Positions 1 through 5,795 of a DNA stretch of 5,795 nucleotides are shown in pieces (position 1 is the first letter of the stretch; each line of letters opens with the position of its first letter). The notes under the pieces are model-generated. The model worked only from the letters and a program-made list of their open reading frames with translations, was not told the origin of the DNA and ran no database searches. A program made the position numbers and the translations under genes. Source of the DNA: Thermoplasmata archaeon (GTDB lineage: Archaea; Thermoplasmatota; Thermoplasmata; Thermoplasmatales; Thermoplasmataceae); NCBI GenBank assembly GCA_021797225.1, contig JAKAAE010000103.1, forward strand, positions 1 to 5,795, in the 5' to 3' direction.

Positions 1-273
1 AAAAAATTGACATTATTAATAGATGAGGATATAATAATAAAAGCTAAATCGATCCTGCTCTTGAAAAATGTAACATTAAGCGAGTTTGTAGAAACCAAAT
101 TAAGATTATTATTATCCGTAGAAGAACATGATAAATCTTTTATAGATATAGGAATTAAATATAATTACACTTCACCTGATGAGATAGTTGAGAAAAGAAA
201 AAAGCTGAAAATTGTTGATACACAAAAAATACTTGATGAAACAAGAGATGAAATGGATAAACGTTTATCCTGA
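1..273 (+). CDS. VapB-like ribbon-helix-helix antitoxin (DUF6364-like), 5' end clipped
   Basis: Likely the antitoxin of a type II toxin-antitoxin pair: it would bind its own operator DNA and neutralise a PIN ribonuclease. The frame is open to the window edge. The first codons read K-K-L-T-L-L-I-D-E-D, followed by a helix (IIIKAKSILL) and then V-T-L-S-E-F-V-E, which matches the beta-strand/helix/turn/helix layout of small RHH antitoxins that usually start M-x-x-K-L-T-L-x-I-D. The true ATG is therefore probably only one to three codons upstream of the window; the TTG at position 7 is a leucine inside the strand rather than a convincing start. The charged C-terminal half (about residues 50-88, ending KILDETRDEMDKRLS) is the sort of tail that wraps the toxin. 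The end overlaps the toxin start by 26 bases, typical of such operons. The frame is intact although the partner is broken. The family call comes from the motif pattern only. Confidence 0.72.
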   Translation, partial: KKLTLLIDEDIIIKAKSILLLKNVTLSEFVETKLRLLLSVEEHDKSFIDIGIKYNYTSPDEIVEKRKKLKIVDTQKILDETRDEMDKRLS

Positions 274-691
274 TGCAGGTGACTATGTATAAAGGCACAT
301 AAGCAAAGCAATTTCGGAGACTATTAATGCCTTATTTAACGATGCGTACAATAGTAAAATAAAGATCATTACCTCTATCTTAACAATTGGTGAAATTTCA
401 ATAGTTTTTGATAAATCATGGAGAAAGCAAATTATAGATGACCCTATTGAGATGTTTAATAGGTTTTATGATGAAGTAAGAAATTTAATAAAATTAAATG
501 CTATTGATTTAATAAATATTAACAGTGATATCATGATTCGTTCTAGTAAAATTTGTATGGACTTGCACAAACCGTTAGCAGCCGTGATACATATAATCTC
601 ATCAATGAATATTTCCTCACTTTTTATTACCGCAGATAAGGAACAAAATTCTATAGCGTCTTCTTTAGGTGTAAAAACCAGATTTATTTGA
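248..691 (+). pseudogene. VapC-like PIN-domain toxin, disrupted by an in-frame stop
   Basis: Reading from ATG 248 gives a frame of 147 codons, the usual PIN toxin length, but codon 15 is TAA (290-292). Before it comes MKWINVYPDAGDYV, where D9 fits the first catalytic aspartate. After it the frame continues through IITSILTIGEIS, with E49 fitting the conserved second acid, to a C-terminus ending SLFITADKEQ...SLGVKTRFI, the standard last strand and fourth acid (D130) of PIN domains. The normal third acid, usually in a D-A-I-H context, is replaced: this protein reads L-A-A-V-I-H. No ATG, GTG or TTG follows the stop in frame until ATG 452, which would give a 79-residue product lacking the first two acids. 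The toxin is therefore probably dead, leaving an orphan antitoxin. It overlaps the antitoxin gene by 26 bases. A sequencing error at the TAA is possible, but the lost acid argues for real decay. Confidence 0.72.
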
Positions 692-736
692 ACCTGTTAA
701 TACCTGTTTTGATATTTCTACACTTTACGGTCTCTA

Positions 737-751
737 TTTTTCATATTTTTT
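737..751 (+). terminator. T-rich probable archaeal terminator after the toxin-antitoxin locus
   Basis: Two T-runs (737-741 and 746-751) lie about 50 bases after the end of the toxin frame, in a pyrimidine-rich stretch without a stem-loop. Archaeal RNA polymerase stops at such runs without needing a hairpin. The assignment rests on position and composition only. Confidence 0.35.
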
Positions 752-809
752 GCACTTTCTTTAGCTATATATGTATAATAATTAAATTTCAAACCTGTAT
801 ACTTATGTT

Positions 810-1220
810 ATGAACGACCAGTTTAATATGTTCATGCGATCCTCTGACTGGAAATTTACAACCTCTTCACATGCAAGGAGAAAGAGGGGTCAGGCCTCAT
901 TCCACATTGTTTCCCTATACGGGCACAGCAGGCAGGGTTAGGGATTATACATATTCGCAACAAACATTGCCCTATCACCGAATAAGCTGCTCAAACTGTA
1001 CAGGAAAAGATGGGGAATAGAGACAGGATACTGGATGATAAGGAAATTCCTTGCAAGAACTACATCCAGAAGACTCAATGTAAGGCTATTGTATTTCTAT
1101 CTTGCAATACTACTATATAATATATGGGTTCTCATGAATATTGTATCAAAAATCATAATCATAGCAGATAATCTGAGGATATTCATGGTCTCAATACTTA
1201 TCAAAATAAAAAATCATTAA
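810..1220 (+). pseudogene. C-terminal remnant of an IS4-like DDE transposase
   Basis: One frame reads from ATG 810 to TAA 1218-1220 with a TAG at 939-941. The part after the TAG is clearly transposase-like: LYIFATNIALSPNKLLKLY runs into YRKRWGIETGYWMIRK (about 999-1046). This matches the Y-x2-R-x3-E signature of IS4-type DDE transposases, in which E is the final catalytic acid, with R or K shortly after. Next come LARTTSRRLNVRLLYFY and a hydrophobic helix ending LLYNIWVLMN, the usual C-terminal helices of this archaeal transposase type, then a short tail (IADNLRIFMVSIL). The region before the TAG (from about 885) could be the preceding strand and loop. The N-terminal two thirds, with the first two catalytic aspartates, is absent, so the element cannot move by itself. 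The open stretch from ATG 1035 is the tail of this remnant, not a separate membrane protein. The exact IS family name is uncertain. Confidence 0.75.
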
Positions 1221-1454
1221 GCGGATACCTATTACCTTCCCATTAAAAAGAAAAAACATATCAGCAATGATGAATCATGGGAGATTCGCTAGCTAGTACA
1301 TAAAGTACATAAGTATAACGTGTTTTTGCTTCTCCTATACACCTTAATTAATTCAGAGTGATTCTTAACATAGGTTATTTCTCATACGGCGTTCATTATG
1401 GGCATAATCAAGGGTTGGGAATAATATATATTGTGGTTATGCATTGTATTTCCG
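1221..1454. other. Non-coding stretch between transposase remnant and SNF2 operon
   Basis: No coding frame with recognisable protein features is present on either strand. Besides the tandem repeat at 1295-1312, the only noted features are a GCTAGC palindrome (1288-1293) and an AT-rich block (ATAATATATATTG, 1421-1433). That block could be an alternative, more distal TATA element for the downstream operon. Confidence 0.5.
1295..1312. repeat. Tandem 9-base direct repeat (AGTACATAA x2)
   Basis: AGTACATAA occurs twice in direct succession (1295-1303 and 1304-1312) and is followed by a degenerate third unit (GTATAACG). It lies between the transposase remnant and the SNF2 operon, about 170 bases before the SNF2 start codon. 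It could be a regulator site, part of the old insertion-sequence end, or slippage; nothing here decides between these. Confidence 0.5.
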
Positions 1455-1463
1455 TTTAAAAAT
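1455..1463 (+). promoter_or_regulatory. TATA-like box of the SNF2-SWIM operon, possibly giving a leaderless transcript
   Basis: TTTAAAAAT lies with its centre about 22 bases before the ATG at 1481. Archaeal TATA boxes are centred about 25 bases before the transcription start, so this would start RNA at or very near the start codon. There is no convincing Shine-Dalgarno before the ATG (only GGGT at 1471-1474), which fits a leaderless mRNA. The AT-rich block at 1421-1433 is the alternative box and would give a leader of about 30 bases. Confidence 0.45.
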
Positions 1464-1480
1464 GATTAGCGGGTAATATA

Positions 1481-4400
1481 ATGAAGGATAGTAAAACTCT
1501 GAATGTTAGGCTAGAAGAGACAGGCAGTATTATAGTATTGCATGGAAGTTGCCATGTTGAGGAAAAGGGTATCTCATTCTTTTTATGGTCAGAAACCACA
1601 GAAACGAAAATAAAAAATCCTGCTATCCATCCATTTTCAGGCACTTCAAAGGTTGCTGTCAATGCGGTTAAAAAAATATGGGGCAATAAAATTAATTTTA
1701 AGAACGAAACTTTATCCGCTGTTTTTCCAACTTCACTTGATCAGCCACTGGTATCAGGTGAACTATCAGGCATAGTTTCAAATGAAAACGAAAACGATAC
1801 ATTTTCGTATATGGAATGGCATATTAACGGAATCTCAGTAAATATAACAGATGTTTTCCTGATGCTGCTACAGTTAAATAATAACATTATAAACGGAATT
1901 ATAATAGGAGATGATTTAAAGTTCTGGAAACTCGCCGCCAGTAGTGCATTTAACCTATTAACTCAGCAAAAGTTTATACCTTCTGCAACAGAAGAAGGGA
2001 CTACTATAAAATCCAGATGGCTTCCCATTCTGGAAACATATGAAGACCAGAGTTTAATATATGAATTATCAAAAAACATGCCCGGAGTATGCCTTGCGTT
2101 TAATCACATGGAGATTGACAGGGAAACAATGCTAAGGATGTTTATATCAGAGGTTATAGATAGTATTTCCAGAAGATTTGCCTATAATCCCGGGAAGCCA
2201 GTAAAAGGTTCGGTAGGTGATGCCGCCAAATGGGTAAACTCATTATCGCTGGATAATCCATTTGTTACATATGGCCGTAGCCTGGCAATGCAAAAACTTG
2301 TTTCATGGTCAGAGAAGATCAAGAGCACACTAAATTTTCCATTCAGGACATGCATGGATCTTATACCTCCGGAAAATAATGGGCAATGGTTTCTTAAATT
2401 CTTTTTGCAATCCAAAAAGGATCCGAGCCTGATGGTGCCATATGGCAAAATATGGGATAGAAAAGACTCTGAAACTATTTCCCTGATTAATAAATATACT
2501 GCATTTCCAGAAGAGTTTTTATTGCGTTCAATAGGAATTGCACAGTCAATATTTTCTCCTATCGGAAAAAATATCACCTCAAAACCGGATGGTGTATATC
2601 TCTCGGATGAAGAGGTTTTTGATTTATTAAAGACGTACAGTAGTTCTATGGAGGAAGCTGGATTCGGTATACTGTTTCCAGAATGGTGGGGAAAGAAAGA
2701 GAACAAACTGGGTATTAAAATAAAAGTTAAAGCTGGGGATATTAATAATTCTGTAAAATTGGGAATTAATGCACTGCTGGATTACAGCCTGGATATTGTC
2801 CTTAACGGTGAACCGGTTTCCAAAAGTGATTTAGAAAAACTCGCCATTATGAAAAGCCACTTAGTGCAGATTGGAAAGAAATGGGTAGAGATAGATAATG
2901 ATCAGTTAAATAAAATATTGAAACTTTTAGACAAAGGCAATAAAAAAATGTCCCTGCCGGAACTTCTAACAATGGAAAATAGCAATTCAATTCCGGTGGT
3001 TGAAATTTCAGGGGAAGGATGGGTTGGAGATATAATAAGTGGCAACGCAAAAACATTGCCTATAGACGAGCCGGAAAATTTCATTGGAAATTTAAGGGCA
3101 TACCAGAAACACGGTGTTGCATGGCTAAAATTTATGACAGGCGCAGGTTTTGGATGCTGCCTTGCTGACGACATGGGTTTAGGGAAAACTATTGAAATCA
3201 TTGCATTTTTGCTGGACAGGCTCGAAAATAACGGATCAACATCATTGATACTATGCCCCACATCTGTTATTAGCAACTGGGAGCACGAAATCCATAAATT
3301 CGCACCTTCATTGAATGTATACATACACCATGGAAATTCAAGAAAAAAGGATGATAATTTTATAGACAATATTACAGATTATAAAATTGTATTGACATCA
3401 TATTCGCTGCTCCAGAGGGACATTAAATTTTTGTCACAGGTAAACTGGGATGGAATTATAGCAGACGAAGCCCAGTACATTAAAAATTATTCTACAAAGC
3501 AGAGCAGGGCTATAAGGTCATTACAGGGCAATTTTAAAATTGCGTTAACTGGAACGCCAATAGAAAACAGGCTTCAGGATTTAAGGTCAATATTTGAATT
3601 TATAAATCCCGGATATCTTAGCGGAGAAAAAAAATTCAGGGAAACTTTTTCTATTCCTATTGAGAGATATGGCGATGAAAATGCAATGAATGCCTTGAAT
3701 ACCCTGGTAAATCCCATGATATTAAGAAGGGTAAAAACAGATAAAAGTATAATACAGGACCTGCCGGATAAGGAAGAGGTAAAGGTGTATATACCATTGA
3801 CAGGGGAACAGGCATCATTATATGAAGCAGCTGTGAACACAATGCTTGAATCCGTAAATACGAAAAAAGGTATAGAGAGAAAAAGCGTAATACTATCCAC
3901 AATAACGAAATTAAAGCGGCTTTTAGACCATCCTTCACTGGTTTCAGGTGATCTGGACAGAAGGCTCGACAGATCAGAAAAGCTGGTAAGGCTGAGGGAA
4001 ATGCTTGAAGAAGCCATTGACAGCAATCAGAAAACACTGGTATTCACACAGTATACCGATGCCGGAAAGATAATAAAGGAAGAAATGCTTAAAAAACTGG
4101 GTGAAGAAGCGCTTTATCTCAATGGGAGCACCCCTATGTCTTTAAGGCAGAATATGGTTGAACGTTTTCAGGATCCTGATGGCCCTAAAATTTTTATAAT
4201 TTCGGTGAAGGCTGGCGGTGCGGGAATTAACCTTACAGCAGCAACAAACGTAATACACTTTGACCGCTGGTGGAATCCATCTGTGGAAGACCAGGCAACA
4301 GATCGGGCATACCGGATAGGTCAAATGAAAAATGTCCACGTTTACAAGTTTATTTCCACAGGCACGATAGAAGAAAAAATTGATGATATAATAGAGGGGA

Positions 4401-4528
4401 AAAGCATGTTGAGGGAGAAAATTATCGGTGCATCTGATGAATCCTGGATTACAGGATTATCCAGCACAGATCTTAAAAATGTGTTTTCATTGCGCAGGGA
4501 AGTTATTGCTTCGGAGGATGATGAATAA
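1481..4528 (+). CDS. SWI2/SNF2-family DNA-dependent ATPase with DUF3670-type region (HelZ/Rad54-like)
   Basis: A 1015-residue superfamily 2 motor that should use ATP to translocate on DNA and move bound proteins; it is not expected to unwind strands. Residues 1 to about 370 are a family-specific N-terminus I do not recognise. About 374-500 matches the DUF3670 (SNF2 helicase-associated) pattern: LSDEEVFDLL, then EEAGFGILFPEWW, ending at MSLPELL. The first RecA-like lobe starts at LRAYQ (538-542). It has Walker A DDMGLGKT (K569), motif Ia LILCPTSVISNW, a DEAQ box (662-665), motif III LTGTP (689-693) and the SNF2-type LRRVK...DLP segment (748-762). The second lobe has TLVFTQY (852-858), motif V SVKAGGAGINLT (from 908), DRWWNP (928-933) and motif VI QATDRAYRIGQ (938-948, arginines R942 and R945). 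All key ATPase residues are present, so it should be active. ATG 1481 is the only reasonable start: an in-frame TGA lies 18 bases upstream. Its stop overlaps the SWIM gene start by one base. Relatives include mycobacterial HelZ and the Sulfolobus Rad54-like protein. Its biological process is unknown. Confidence 0.93.
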   Translation: MKDSKTLNVRLEETGSIIVLHGSCHVEEKGISFFLWSETTETKIKNPAIHPFSGTSKVAVNAVKKIWGNKINFKNETLSAVFPTSLDQPLVSGELSGIVSNENENDTFSYMEWHINGISVNITDVFLMLLQLNNNIINGIIIGDDLKFWKLAASSAFNLLTQQKFIPSATEEGTTIKSRWLPILETYEDQSLIYELSKNMPGVCLAFNHMEIDRETMLRMFISEVIDSISRRFAYNPGKPVKGSVGDAAKWVNSLSLDNPFVTYGRSLAMQKLVSWSEKIKSTLNFPFRTCMDLIPPENNGQWFLKFFLQSKKDPSLMVPYGKIWDRKDSETISLINKYTAFPEEFLLRSIGIAQSIFSPIGKNITSKPDGVYLSDEEVFDLLKTYSSSMEEAGFGILFPEWWGKKENKLGIKIKVKAGDINNSVKLGINALLDYSLDIVLNGEPVSKSDLEKLAIMKSHLVQIGKKWVEIDNDQLNKILKLLDKGNKKMSLPELLTMENSNSIPVVEISGEGWVGDIISGNAKTLPIDEPENFIGNLRAYQKHGVAWLKFMTGAGFGCCLADDMGLGKTIEIIAFLLDRLENNGSTSLILCPTSVISNWEHEIHKFAPSLNVYIHHGNSRKKDDNFIDNITDYKIVLTSYSLLQRDIKFLSQVNWDGIIADEAQYIKNYSTKQSRAIRSLQGNFKIALTGTPIENRLQDLRSIFEFINPGYLSGEKKFRETFSIPIERYGDENAMNALNTLVNPMILRRVKTDKSIIQDLPDKEEVKVYIPLTGEQASLYEAAVNTMLESVNTKKGIERKSVILSTITKLKRLLDHPSLVSGDLDRRLDRSEKLVRLREMLEEAIDSNQKTLVFTQYTDAGKIIKEEMLKKLGEEALYLNGSTPMSLRQNMVERFQDPDGPKIFIISVKAGGAGINLTAATNVIHFDRWWNPSVEDQATDRAYRIGQMKNVHVYKFISTGTIEEKIDDIIEGKSMLREKIIGASDESWITGLSSTDLKNVFSLRREVIASEDDE
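4513..4517 (+). promoter_or_regulatory. Shine-Dalgarno for the SWIM gene, inside the SNF2 3' end
   Basis: GGAGG (within GGAGGATGA) ends 10 bases before the ATG at 4528. It is a strong match to the archaeal anti-SD and confirms that start. It lies in the last codons of the SNF2 frame, so the SWIM gene is translated from the same mRNA, possibly with coupling through the TAATG overlap. Confidence 0.75.
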
Positions 4529-5370
4529 TGGCAAGAAGAAAATATTATGATGATTATTATAGGACTGCGATAAAAACAACCGGTGGCATGAAGGTAAAAT
4601 CAAAAAAAGGAGATATAGGAACTAAATGGTGGTCAAAAAGGTTTATAGCCATTTTAAATTCTTATGGCTGGGAAACCCGGCTTCAGAGAGGAAAAAGATA
4701 TGCAAGGGTAGGTCAGGTTTTAAGCGTTAATATAGATTCGAATGTAGTTAGTGCTGATGTCCAGGGTTCAAGGAAAAAGCCATATAGAATAAGTATTGAA
4801 TTTCCGCGACTTGGTGATAGTGCATGGGAAAAAATAGTAAAGCAGATAATATCCACAAAGGGGTTGGTTGCTGGAATGCTTGCCGGTGAAGTACCATCAG
4901 AGCTGGAAAATGCATTTAAACAGGGTGGTGCATCATTGTTCCCTCAAAGTGGAGATGAAATTAACATGAACTGCACTTGCCCGGATTATGCTATTCCCTG
5001 TAAACACATAGCTGCTGTATTTTATATTCTGGCAGACCGGCTTGATGATGATCCATTTTTATTATTCGAATTAAATGGAAAAAGAAAAGAAGAGCTCATT
5101 TCCGCTATTTCAAAGAATAATGACGGGAATATACCGGAAAATAAGGAAAATAATAAGGATACATCAGTTGCTGTGGAAGAGTTAAATAATTTCTGGAAAC
5201 CACCTGATTTACATATACCGGTAGAAAATGTTAGAAAGAATACATTATCGCCGTTGAAGAAATACCCATTGCCTATGGAGTTCAATGACCCGGAAATCCA
5301 GTATATGCTTGAATTATATTATAATAGGATTAATGAAAACCTCAAAAAAATTAAAGAGGATTTGGTATAA
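4528..5370 (+). CDS. SWIM zinc-finger protein, partner of the SNF2 ATPase
   Basis: A 280-residue protein with a SWIM zinc-binding motif C-x-C-x6-C-x-H: C149, C151, C158 and H160 in CTCPDYAIPCKHIAAV, all four ligands present. SWIM domains are predicted to bind DNA or proteins. The layout fits the known stand-alone family found beside SNF2 ATPases: a basic N-terminus (MARRKYY), GTKWWSKRF near residue 31, an RYARVGQVLSVNI strand region, VQGSRKKPYRI, a helical segment (AGMLAGEVPSELENAF), the zinc motif, then DPFLLFEL (175-182). After about residue 195 comes an Asn/Lys/Glu-rich, probably flexible linker and a short C-terminal part (LELYYNRINENLKKI) with helical character. No signal peptide or membrane segment is seen, so it should be cytoplasmic. 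The start overlaps the SNF2 stop (TAATG) and is preceded by GGAGG. I infer that it forms a complex with, or guides, the SNF2 motor; a direct contact has not been shown here. Confidence 0.9.
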   Translation: MARRKYYDDYYRTAIKTTGGMKVKSKKGDIGTKWWSKRFIAILNSYGWETRLQRGKRYARVGQVLSVNIDSNVVSADVQGSRKKPYRISIEFPRLGDSAWEKIVKQIISTKGLVAGMLAGEVPSELENAFKQGGASLFPQSGDEINMNCTCPDYAIPCKHIAAVFYILADRLDDDPFLLFELNGKRKEELISAISKNNDGNIPENKENNKDTSVAVEELNNFWKPPDLHIPVENVRKNTLSPLKKYPLPMEFNDPEIQYMLELYYNRINENLKKIKEDLV

Positions 5371-5390
5371 TTTTATTATAACTATTATAT

Positions 5391-5400
5391 AATTTTTTAT
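5391..5400 (+). terminator. T-run terminator of the SNF2-SWIM operon
   Basis: Six T residues (5393-5398) follow an AT-only stretch starting directly after the SWIM stop codon. There is no stem-loop before the run, as expected for archaeal intrinsic termination. The hairpins come after it, so they are not part of a bacterial-style terminator. Confidence 0.5.
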
Positions 5401-5401
5401 C

Positions 5402-5497
5402 TGTTCAGTTATACTGAACAATAGTATTCATTGAAAATGAATACCCAGCAATATATAGAGAAAGCTGGACATTTCAATAGAGGTACTTCCTACCTTT
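5402..5497. other. Cluster of four consecutive hairpins between convergent genes
   Basis: Hairpin 1: TGTTCAGT (5402-5409) pairs perfectly with ACTGAACA (5413-5420) around a TAT loop. Hairpin 2: GTATTCATT (5424-5432) pairs perfectly with AATGAATAC (5436-5444) around a GAA loop. Hairpin 3: CCAGC (5445-5449) pairs with GCTGG (5464-5468) around a 14-base A-rich loop. Hairpin 4: AGGTA (5481-5485) pairs with TACCT (5491-5495) around CTTCC, extendable by two pairs including a G-U. The gaps are 3, 0 and 12 bases. No protein-coding frame is credible here. It may be a small structured RNA, a DNA-level palindromic element or operator sites. The symmetry does not reveal the strand. I do not recognise a known RNA family. 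Confidence 0.6.
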
Positions 5498-5572
5498 AAT
5501 TTATTCACATAATTGTGTATCATCTTAACAGAAATAAATATTAAAAGAATCTAAAATTTCCATTAAATTAAT

Positions 5573-5579
5573 AAAAAAA
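5573..5579 (-). terminator. T-run (minus strand) terminator for the DUF1059 gene
   Basis: Seven A residues on the plus strand are a run of seven T on the minus strand, 37-43 bases after the DUF1059 stop codon. This is a plausible archaeal terminator with no hairpin; neighbouring AT-rich sequence (5583-5612) may contribute. Confidence 0.4.
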
Positions 5580-5615
5580 TTATTTTTAAAGCCTTAAAAT
5601 ATAAAATTTATATGT

Positions 5616-5792
5616 TTAATCCTGTTTTATTGCGGCCTTAACCTTTGAAAACAGTTCAGGTGTTATCTCAGTGATGTTGTGTGCATTCTTTGCATGTACC
5701 TGTATTACAGGTATTAATTCATCCACTGAATCTGCCTTTACGTCAAATCCGCAATCCATTCCTATATCCTTACATTTAAATTCGTAAGCCAT
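5616..5792 (-). CDS. DUF1059 family small protein
   Basis: A 58-residue protein read on the minus strand, from ATG at 5792-5790 to TAA at 5618-5616. It opens MAYEFKCKDIGMDCGFDVKA, the hallmark of DUF1059: C8 and C14 in C-x-D-x-G-x2-C, followed by an acidic helix and two spaced histidines (H34 and H38, in VHAKNAH). It ends TPELFSKVKAAIKQD. The C/H spacing could hold a metal, but the family function is unknown. The length matches the family, so it appears complete although only three bases lie before its start in the window; its promoter and ribosome site are outside. It converges on the SNF2-SWIM operon and so is not co-transcribed with it. Its amphipathic, charged composition and lack of a signal peptide suggest a cytosolic protein. 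Confidence 0.88.
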   Translation of the reverse strand: MAYEFKCKDIGMDCGFDVKADSVDELIPVIQVHAKNAHNITEITPELFSKVKAAIKQD

Positions 5793-5795
5793 TTC

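Larger units (their letters stand above)
798..1317. mobile_element. Possible outline of a decayed insertion sequence bounded by short inverted repeats
   Basis: TATACTTATGT at 798-808 is the exact reverse complement of ACATAAGTATA at 1307-1317. The match can be stretched outward imperfectly: AAAC precedes the left copy by a few bases (791-794), and the strand complementary to the right copy has a similar AAAC. The two copies bracket the transposase remnant (810-1220). They could be the terminal repeats of an internally deleted element or a chance match in AT-rich DNA. No target-site duplication was identified. Confidence 0.3.

Noticed and set aside
7..9. TTG at position 7 as the antitoxin start
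   Set aside because: It falls inside the conserved first strand (K-L-T-L-x-I-D), and the frame is open to the window edge, so the start most likely lies just outside.
452..691. A separate 79-residue gene starting at ATG 452
   Set aside because: It is in frame with the upstream PIN toxin reading from 248 and is simply that domain's C-terminal half; alone it lacks the first two active-site acids and has no ribosome site.
1035..1220. A separate 61-residue hydrophobic (membrane-like) protein
   Set aside because: The same frame continues upstream through YRKRWGIE, a transposase motif; the hydrophobic part is the usual C-terminal helix of the transposase.
2182..4339. Several open frames on the minus strand inside the SNF2 gene
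   Set aside because: They are shadows of a well-conserved motor gene, show no family motifs and have no promoter or ribosome site.
1481..5370. Assignment to a named defence system such as DISARM, which also contains an SNF2-like protein
   Set aside because: No methyltransferase, phospholipase D-like or DUF1998 gene is present, and the DUF3670-SNF2 plus SWIM pair is a different arrangement.
5402..5444. The first two hairpins as a bacterial-type terminator
   Set aside because: The T-run lies before, not after, the stems, and archaeal termination does not need a stem-loop.
5402..5497. CRISPR array or tRNA-like gene
   Set aside because: The stems are all different in sequence, with no regular repeat-spacer pattern, and no cloverleaf or T-loop consensus is present.

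Overview
The window is AT-rich and uses ATA (Ile) and AGG/AGA (Arg) heavily. It has archaeal-type control signals: a TATA-like box about 20-25 bases before the first codon of one gene, a strong Shine-Dalgarno only inside the operon, and T-run terminators without hairpins. Together with the protein families present, this points to an archaeon. A member of the Thermoplasmatales (Ferroplasma/Acidiplasma/Picrophilus-like) is my best guess; that is an inference from composition and protein style, not from a marker gene.

Layout. Positions 1-691 hold a VapBC-like toxin-antitoxin locus. The ribbon-helix-helix antitoxin is intact apart from its clipped 5' end. The overlapping PIN-domain toxin is broken by an in-frame TAA at its 15th codon and has also lost an expected active-site acid. 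Positions 692-1480 have no intact gene. They contain the decayed C-terminal end of a DDE (IS4-like) transposase, a possible pair of inverted-repeat ends around it, a short tandem repeat and the promoter of the next operon.

Positions 1481-5370 are the functional core: a two-gene operon with a one-base stop/start overlap. The first gene encodes a 1015-residue SWI2/SNF2-family ATPase with a DUF3670-type region before the motor. The second encodes a 280-residue SWIM zinc-finger protein. SNF2-SWIM pairing, as neighbours or fusions, is a known recurrent arrangement in prokaryotes. The likely picture is a DNA-translocating or remodelling motor with a Zn-binding partner that gives nucleic-acid or protein contacts; the exact process is not known.

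Positions 5371-5615 are non-coding. They contain T-run terminators for the two convergent flanking genes and, between them, a compact run of four consecutive hairpins (5402-5497), the most puzzling structure in the window. Positions 5792-5616 (minus strand) encode a complete 58-residue DUF1059 protein, easily missed because of its size.

The SNF2-SWIM pair sits beside toxin-antitoxin and transposon debris, so the upstream flank looks like a turnover zone, while the operon itself appears intact.
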